64,000 nt of DNA from assembly GCA_036267155.1 (NCBI GenBank), contig DATAWP010000054.1, positions 193,835-257,834 of the forward strand. Reading direction: 5' to 3'. Source of the stretch: PALSA-1353 sp036267155 (GTDB lineage: Bacteria > Planctomycetota > Phycisphaerae > Tepidisphaerales > Tepidisphaeraceae). Both the position numbers and the translations under genes were made by a program. Below, one piece after another: positions 59,706-64,000 of the stretch (its first letter is position 1; every line of letters begins with the position of its first letter). The notes beneath the pieces are model-generated. The model made no database searches and was not told the DNA's origin. It was given only the letters and a program-made list of their open reading frames with translations.

Positions 59706-62700
59706 ATGTTTCGATTCCCACCTGCTTTTTCTTTCGCCGCGATTTTCCTGACGCTCCTCGCCGGCTGCGCCGGGCCGGCCCTGGTCGCCACCGGCCTTCG
59801 CTGCGAATACCGCGAAAATCCGCTCGCCATCGACTCCGACTCTCCCCGGCTCAGTTGGATTCTCACCTCCGACCAACAGGCCGACCGCCAAACCGCTTTT
59901 CAAATCCTCGTCGCAACCGATCCCCAACTGCTGAAACCAAAACAAGCTGATCTCTGGGACTCCGGCAAAATCGCCTCCGGAAATTCCATTCAGATTCCCT
60001 ACGCCGGCAAACCGCTGATCTCCCGGCAAACCTACTTCTGGAAAGTCCGCGTCTGGGACAAGAATTCCAAACCGTGCCCCTGGAGCCCCACGCAGCAATG
60101 GTCGATGGCCCTGCTGAAACCCCAGGATTGGCAGGCCCAGTGGATCGGCCGCGGCGACGAGCCGACCGCCGCCGATCTGCAAAACGCCCGCTGGATTTGG
60201 CCCAAAGAACCCTCCGCGGGTTCAATCACATCAACGACCCGCATCGCCGTTTTCCGAAAGACCTTCCGGATCGCCGACTCCGCCCAGCCGCAGCGTCTTT
60301 GGCTCGTCCTGGCCGCCAAGGGCTCGGCCACCGCGTTCTTCGACGGGCAACAAATCGCCGTCGTGGATGACCCGCGCAACGCGCACACGTTCGATCTGTC
60401 CGTGCCTTCCCCCGGCGTCCACGTCGTTTCGATCCTTGCCGATGAAGACGGCGCCCACAGCGGGATTATCGGCGCGATCGTTCACAACATCGGCCCGCAT
60501 GCCGCGGAAATCATCCCAACGGACGATTCCTGGGACGCAACCGTTGAGCCGAACGACGCCCCGAAATCCTCCTGGGCCCCAGCCCAAAAGCTCGCGGATT
60601 ACAACGAAAAATCCTGGGGTGTTCCCGGCGTTCAAAGCCCCACGCTTCCCCTGCTCCGCAAGCAATTCACGCTCAAGAGCCCGCCAAAACGAGCCGTGAT
60701 CTATCTCTGCGGACTCGGCCAGTTCGAACTCCATGTCAACGGCCAGGTCGTCGGCGACGATCTCCTCCAGCCCGGCTGGACCGACTATCGCAAGACCTGC
60801 CTGTACGTCGCCTACGACGTGACCTCGCTTCTCAAGCCCGGCCCCAACGCCATCGGCGTCATGCTCGGCAACGGCATGTTCAACGTCACCGCCGGCCGAT
60901 ACTCCAACTTCCTCGCCTCCATGGGTTCGCCGCAGTTGATCGCGCAATTGTTCCTCGATTTTCCCGACGGCTCAACCCGCCGCATCGACACCGACGCCAC
61001 CTGGAAGATCTCCCCGGGCCCGATCACCTTCTCCAGCATCTACGGCGGCGAAGACTATGACGCCCGCCTCGAACAACCTCATTGGGACGAGCCGAACTTC
61101 GACGATTCCGCCTGGACCCATGCCATCCCCATGCCCGGCCCCGGCGGCCAGCTCAAGGCGTCCGACCAAAGCGCGTGGCCCATCAAGGTCGCGCAAACTT
61201 TCAACCCCGTTAAAATCGCGCAGCTTTCCAACGGCGATTTCGTCTATGACCTCGGCCAGAACTGCTCCATCATTCCCTCCATCAAAGTGACCGGCCCCGC
61301 CGGCGCCACCGTCCGATTGACTCCCGGCGAATTGCTCAATCCCGACGGTTCGGTTTCGCAGCAATCCTTCGCACGATTCAGCGGCGCCTGGTTCGATTAC
61401 ACCCTGAGCGGCCAGGACGAGGAGCAGTGGTGGCCGCGGTTCACCTATATCGGATGCCGATATATCCAGGTTCACGGCGCCGTCCCCGCCGGCTCGATCC
61501 ACGATCCCCATCAGGCCCAACTGCTCCAACTCCAAGGCCGCTTCATCACCAGCAGCGCCCCGGCCACCGGCGAATTCTCCTGCTCCAACGATCTGTTCAA
61601 CCGCACCGCCAACCTCATCGACTGGGCCATTCGCAGCAACAGCCAAAGCATTCTCACCGATTGCCCCGCCCGCGAACGACTCGGCTGGCTCGAGCAGGAC
61701 CATCTCATGGGCCCGTCACTGCTCTTTAACCACGACATGGGCCCGCTGTTCAATAAAATCGCCGGCGACATGCGCGATGCCCAGCATCCCGACGGCCTGG
61801 TGCCCGATATCGCGCCGGAATACTTCAAAATGAACGACGGATTCGTCGATTCCCCCGAATGGGGCAGCTCCTGCGTCCTGGTTCCCTGGAGCATGTACCA
61901 ATGGTACGGCGACAGCCGCGTCCTGGCCGAATCGTACGACATGATGAAACGCTACGTCGATTACCTTTCCACAAAAGCCGACAACAACATCGTCTCCTAC
62001 GGCCTGGGCGACTGGTTCGACCTCGGCCCCAAGCGCCCCGGCATCTCGCAACTAACCCCCATCGCGCTGACCGCCACCGCGTTCTACTTCCGCGATCTTC
62101 AAGTCCTGGCCGAGGCCGCCCGCATCCTCGGCCGTCCCAATGACGCCGCCAAACTGGCCGCCCGCGCCAAAACCGTCGCCGATGCGTTCAACAAAACCTT
62201 CTATCATCCCGCCGAGCACTGTTATGCCACCGACAGCCAAACCGCCAACGCCATCCCGGTCGTCTTCGGCCTCGCCCCCGAGCCGGATGTTCCGATGATC
62301 GTCGCCAACATCGTCGCCGATATGAAAAAACGCGGCGATGCCCTGACCGCCGGCGATGTCGGCTATCGTTTCGTTCTCCAGGCCTTGGCCGATCACGGCC
62401 AGTCCGAGGAAATCTTCAAGGTCAACAATCAATCCACCCGTCCCGGCTACGGCTATCAGCTCGCCCACGGCGCCACCAGCCTCACCGAAGCCTGGAACGC
62501 CGACCCCAACGCCTCGCAGGACCATTTCATGCTCGGCCACATTATGGAATGGTTTTACCGCGACCTCGCCGGCATCCAGCCCGACCCCGCCGTCCCCGCT
62601 TTTGCCCACGTCATCATCAAGCCCGCCATGGTCGGCGACATCACCTCCGCCGTCGCCCGTTACGATTCCATCCACGGCCCGATCGTGAGCCAATGGCTGC

Positions 62701-62876
62701 GCGACGGCAAGAAAATCGAGATGAACGTGACGATCCCCCCCGGCGTGACCGCGACCGTTTACGTTCCGGCCAAGTCGAAACACGACGTCGACGAAGACGG
62801 CGCCAAATTCCTCCGCATGGACGGCCCCTCCGCCGTCTTCGAAATCCCCTCGGGCGTTTACCATTTCTCCGAGTAG
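59706..62876 (+). CDS. GH78 alpha-L-rhamnosidase lipoprotein
   Basis: 1056 residues with lipobox LLAGC (Cys21). The N-terminal LRCEYRENPLAIDSDSPRLSW is typical of bacterial rhamnosidases. Beta domains follow, then an (alpha/alpha)6 catalytic barrel with the acidic motif DCPARERLGWLEQD and later GDWFDLGP and HGATSLTEAWN. A C-terminal strand domain (VIIKPAMVGDITSA) completes the family layout. It releases terminal L-rhamnose from plant or algal glycans, and its product would enter the RhaM pathway. Confidence 0.95.
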   Translation: MFRFPPAFSFAAIFLTLLAGCAGPALVATGLRCEYRENPLAIDSDSPRLSWILTSDQQADRQTAFQILVATDPQLLKPKQADLWDSGKIASGNSIQIPYAGKPLISRQTYFWKVRVWDKNSKPCPWSPTQQWSMALLKPQDWQAQWIGRGDEPTAADLQNARWIWPKEPSAGSITSTTRIAVFRKTFRIADSAQPQRLWLVLAAKGSATAFFDGQQIAVVDDPRNAHTFDLSVPSPGVHVVSILADEDGAHSGIIGAIVHNIGPHAAEIIPTDDSWDATVEPNDAPKSSWAPAQKLADYNEKSWGVPGVQSPTLPLLRKQFTLKSPPKRAVIYLCGLGQFELHVNGQVVGDDLLQPGWTDYRKTCLYVAYDVTSLLKPGPNAIGVMLGNGMFNVTAGRYSNFLASMGSPQLIAQLFLDFPDGSTRRIDTDATWKISPGPITFSSIYGGEDYDARLEQPHWDEPNFDDSAWTHAIPMPGPGGQLKASDQSAWPIKVAQTFNPVKIAQLSNGDFVYDLGQNCSIIPSIKVTGPAGATVRLTPGELLNPDGSVSQQSFARFSGAWFDYTLSGQDEEQWWPRFTYIGCRYIQVHGAVPAGSIHDPHQAQLLQLQGRFITSSAPATGEFSCSNDLFNRTANLIDWAIRSNSQSILTDCPARERLGWLEQDHLMGPSLLFNHDMGPLFNKIAGDMRDAQHPDGLVPDIAPEYFKMNDGFVDSPEWGSSCVLVPWSMYQWYGDSRVLAESYDMMKRYVDYLSTKADNNIVSYGLGDWFDLGPKRPGISQLTPIALTATAFYFRDLQVLAEAARILGRPNDAAKLAARAKTVADAFNKTFYHPAEHCYATDSQTANAIPVVFGLAPEPDVPMIVANIVADMKKRGDALTAGDVGYRFVLQALADHGQSEEIFKVNNQSTRPGYGYQLAHGATSLTEAWNADPNASQDHFMLGHIMEWFYRDLAGIQPDPAVPAFAHVIIKPAMVGDITSAVARYDSIHGPIVSQWLRDGKKIEMNVTIPPGVTATVYVPAKSKHDVDEDGAKFLRMDGPSAVFEIPSGVYHFSE

Positions 62877-62996
62877 TTGGCGTAAAATGCCACACCGAAC
62901 GGTGGCTCGCGGTAATATGGAGTGGTGCCAAAGGCCCGTTTTCCGGCTCAACCGGTCTCCGCGAAGCGCAAGGATTAGATGAAAATCACCAACAAC

Positions 62997-63497
62997 TCAT
63001 ATAGTGCCAAACAGGGCAAGTTTCCCCTCGACTCGTTGCTTTAGGGCGTTAACTGACTCCAGTGTCGTTTTAAGCGAACACGCGATTACGGGTTTGTTCG
63101 CTTCGAGAAGTAGGACGTTGCTTGCCATGCCAGCAAAGTGATCCAACATTTTGTTCGTGTGGCTGGCGTCCGCAAACGCCTTACTCAAACACTGAAAGAA
63201 TTCTCCGTCCTGATCGAATTCGCACCAACCAAGTGTTGCGGCTTCCATAAATCCCAGCGTAACGCGCTTCATGCAGGGCTGGTTATACTTTATGCCGCTG
63301 GTGTCCTTTTGCGCAATGCCTATGTCGCTGGTAATATTCAATATGTCAGCCTGCAATCCGTTGAGCCAAGATTTGAGGTTGCCGACTTCTTTTTTTCGCT
63401 CGTGTTCGACGTCCAAGCGGTGGGCATACATTACGGCTAAAAAGCTCGTGGCAGCCCCGAGTAGCGCACCGAAAAAGCCACTGAGAAGATTGGACAT
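62997..63497 (-). CDS. Hypothetical single-membrane-helix protein
   Basis: 166 residues. An N-terminal membrane helix (LLSGFFGALLGAATSFLAVMYAH) is followed by a charged coiled-coil-like segment (LDVEHERKKEVGNLKSWLNGL) and a helical C-terminal domain. No family recognised. It resembles small membrane-tethered helical proteins seen near mobile regions. AT-richer than the glycosidase genes. Confidence 0.72.
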   Translation of the reverse strand: MSNLLSGFFGALLGAATSFLAVMYAHRLDVEHERKKEVGNLKSWLNGLQADILNITSDIGIAQKDTSGIKYNQPCMKRVTLGFMEAATLGWCEFDQDGEFFQCLSKAFADASHTNKMLDHFAGMASNVLLLEANKPVIACSLKTTLESVNALKQRVEGKLALFGTI

Positions 63498-63546
63498 GAC
63501 GTGCGAATTATACCATGGCGCAACCGCCGCGGCCCTATTTCACTCC

Positions 63547-63684
63547 ATGCCTCGGCGGCTTCGACGGATCATTCCTGAGGCAATTTACCACGTCCTGAAC
63601 CGCGGCAACAGGCGAATGCGCACCTCCCGCAAACCCCAGGCTCGACGGATCATCCGGCGCATCGAAAACTTCCGGCGCGCATAG
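63547..63684 (+). pseudogene. REP-associated transposase N-terminal fragment
   Basis: The first 25 residues (MPRRLRRIIPEAIYHVLNRG) match the start of RAYT/IS200-like tyrosine transposases, then the frame departs and stops at 45 codons. The catalytic HUH and tyrosine are missing. RAYT genes are known partners of REP palindromes, and several palindrome families are present in this window. Confidence 0.75.
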
Positions 63685-63949
63685 CGAATTCCGACAGTAA
63701 CAGTAACAACTTCGGCCCTGGCGCTATCAAAAACGGCACACTTGTTACCAACCGTCCCCGATCAACGATCATTAACGTAGGTTTTTGATGACTTTTTCCA
63801 TCGCCTCCCTCCCGGAGCCGATGGTTGGATCACTGCACTTGCAGATCCACGTTCACGATGAACCGGATAAGGGGTCATCACTGATAAACAATCAGTGATG
63901 ACCGGCTCTGTAGAAAAGCGTTTTTTCGCCTCCTAAGATTCAGCTAACA
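63685..63949. other. Intergenic stretch
   Basis: 265 bases without a gene except the hairpin at 63874-63902 and a T6 run at 63921-63926 that may end a short transcript. Confidence 0.45.
63874..63902. repeat. Perfect 12 bp hairpin
   Basis: GTCATCACTGAT / ATCAGTGATGAC with a 5-base loop. It could be an operator or a REP-like palindrome; no poly-T run follows directly. Confidence 0.7.
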
Positions 63950-64000
63950 ATGTTAACCAGCAAGTCGCCAAGGGATGTGGCGATGGTCGCGCTGGCTGCC
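63950..64000 (+). CDS. Possible start of a gene running off the right edge
   Basis: 17 codons from the ATG at 63950 read MLTSKSPRDVAMVALAA. The SPRDVAMVALA pattern resembles the N-terminus of RsmB-like 16S rRNA methyltransferases, but the piece is too short to be sure and the Shine-Dalgarno is weak. Confidence 0.3.
   Translation, partial: MLTSKSPRDVAMVALAA

Overview
The window is about 60% GC and dense with genes. It looks like a chromosomal segment of a planctomycete, probably Phycisphaerae-like. This rests on a PEP-CTERM-type secreted protein, PadR plus permease-prefix pairs, a single-chain glycyl-tRNA synthetase, lipoprotein glycoside hydrolases and many palindromic intergenic repeats. 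The assignment is inference: no rRNA or complete tRNA was seen.

Layout. 1-2030: the 5' part of an HsdR-type restriction gene running off the left edge, then two type II toxin-antitoxin pairs. 2165-20928: a lipid/polyene biosynthetic locus in two converging operons. The forward arm has a flavin halogenase-like enzyme, ACP, KS, a cysteine-less KS partner, ACP and a condensation-like enzyme. The reverse arm has ACP, PlsC acyltransferase, a radical SAM-dehydratase fusion, a LolA-like carrier, an MMPL exporter, lipoprotein, dehydratase, thioesterase, KS, KS-like partner, GT2 and AMP-ligase. The gene set resembles aryl-polyene clusters, but no ketoreductase, ammonia lyase or O-methyltransferase is present, and the radical SAM fusion is unusual. 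A PadR regulator pair sits between the arms. 21110-36827: housekeeping and envelope genes (fliM, CPBP protease, a ubiquitin-like/FHA pair, ABC exporter, GH-GT fusion, tRNA-queuosine mannosyltransferase-like protein, glyQS, rpsT, FecCD-type uptake). 36901-37523: a large foldback palindrome.

38274-49953 is an accessory array. One- or two-gene units (CPBP protease with frameshifts; methyltransferase plus AlkB; a nuclease-like pair; DUF4258 plus HTH; a 4-TM protein; a HEPN-like pair; leuA) are separated by copies of a roughly 60-70 bp repeat. Degraded copies of the nnrD 3' end recur at 44.1 kb and, more weakly, 38.3 kb, while intact nnrD sits at the right border, followed by tsaD and ctpA. 53788-62876 is a rhamnose/galactose glycan locus (mutarotase, GH35, GH78) interrupted by HTH-HNH genes, a Vsr fragment and an XRE/ImmA pair. 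The XRE/ImmA pair is bracketed by a perfect 133 bp direct repeat of the GH35 5' end. The right end has a membrane protein, a REP-associated transposase fragment and the possible start of another gene.

Starts were chosen from overlaps of the ATGA/GTGA type, Shine-Dalgarno spacing and family N-termini. All functional calls come from motif recognition without database searches.
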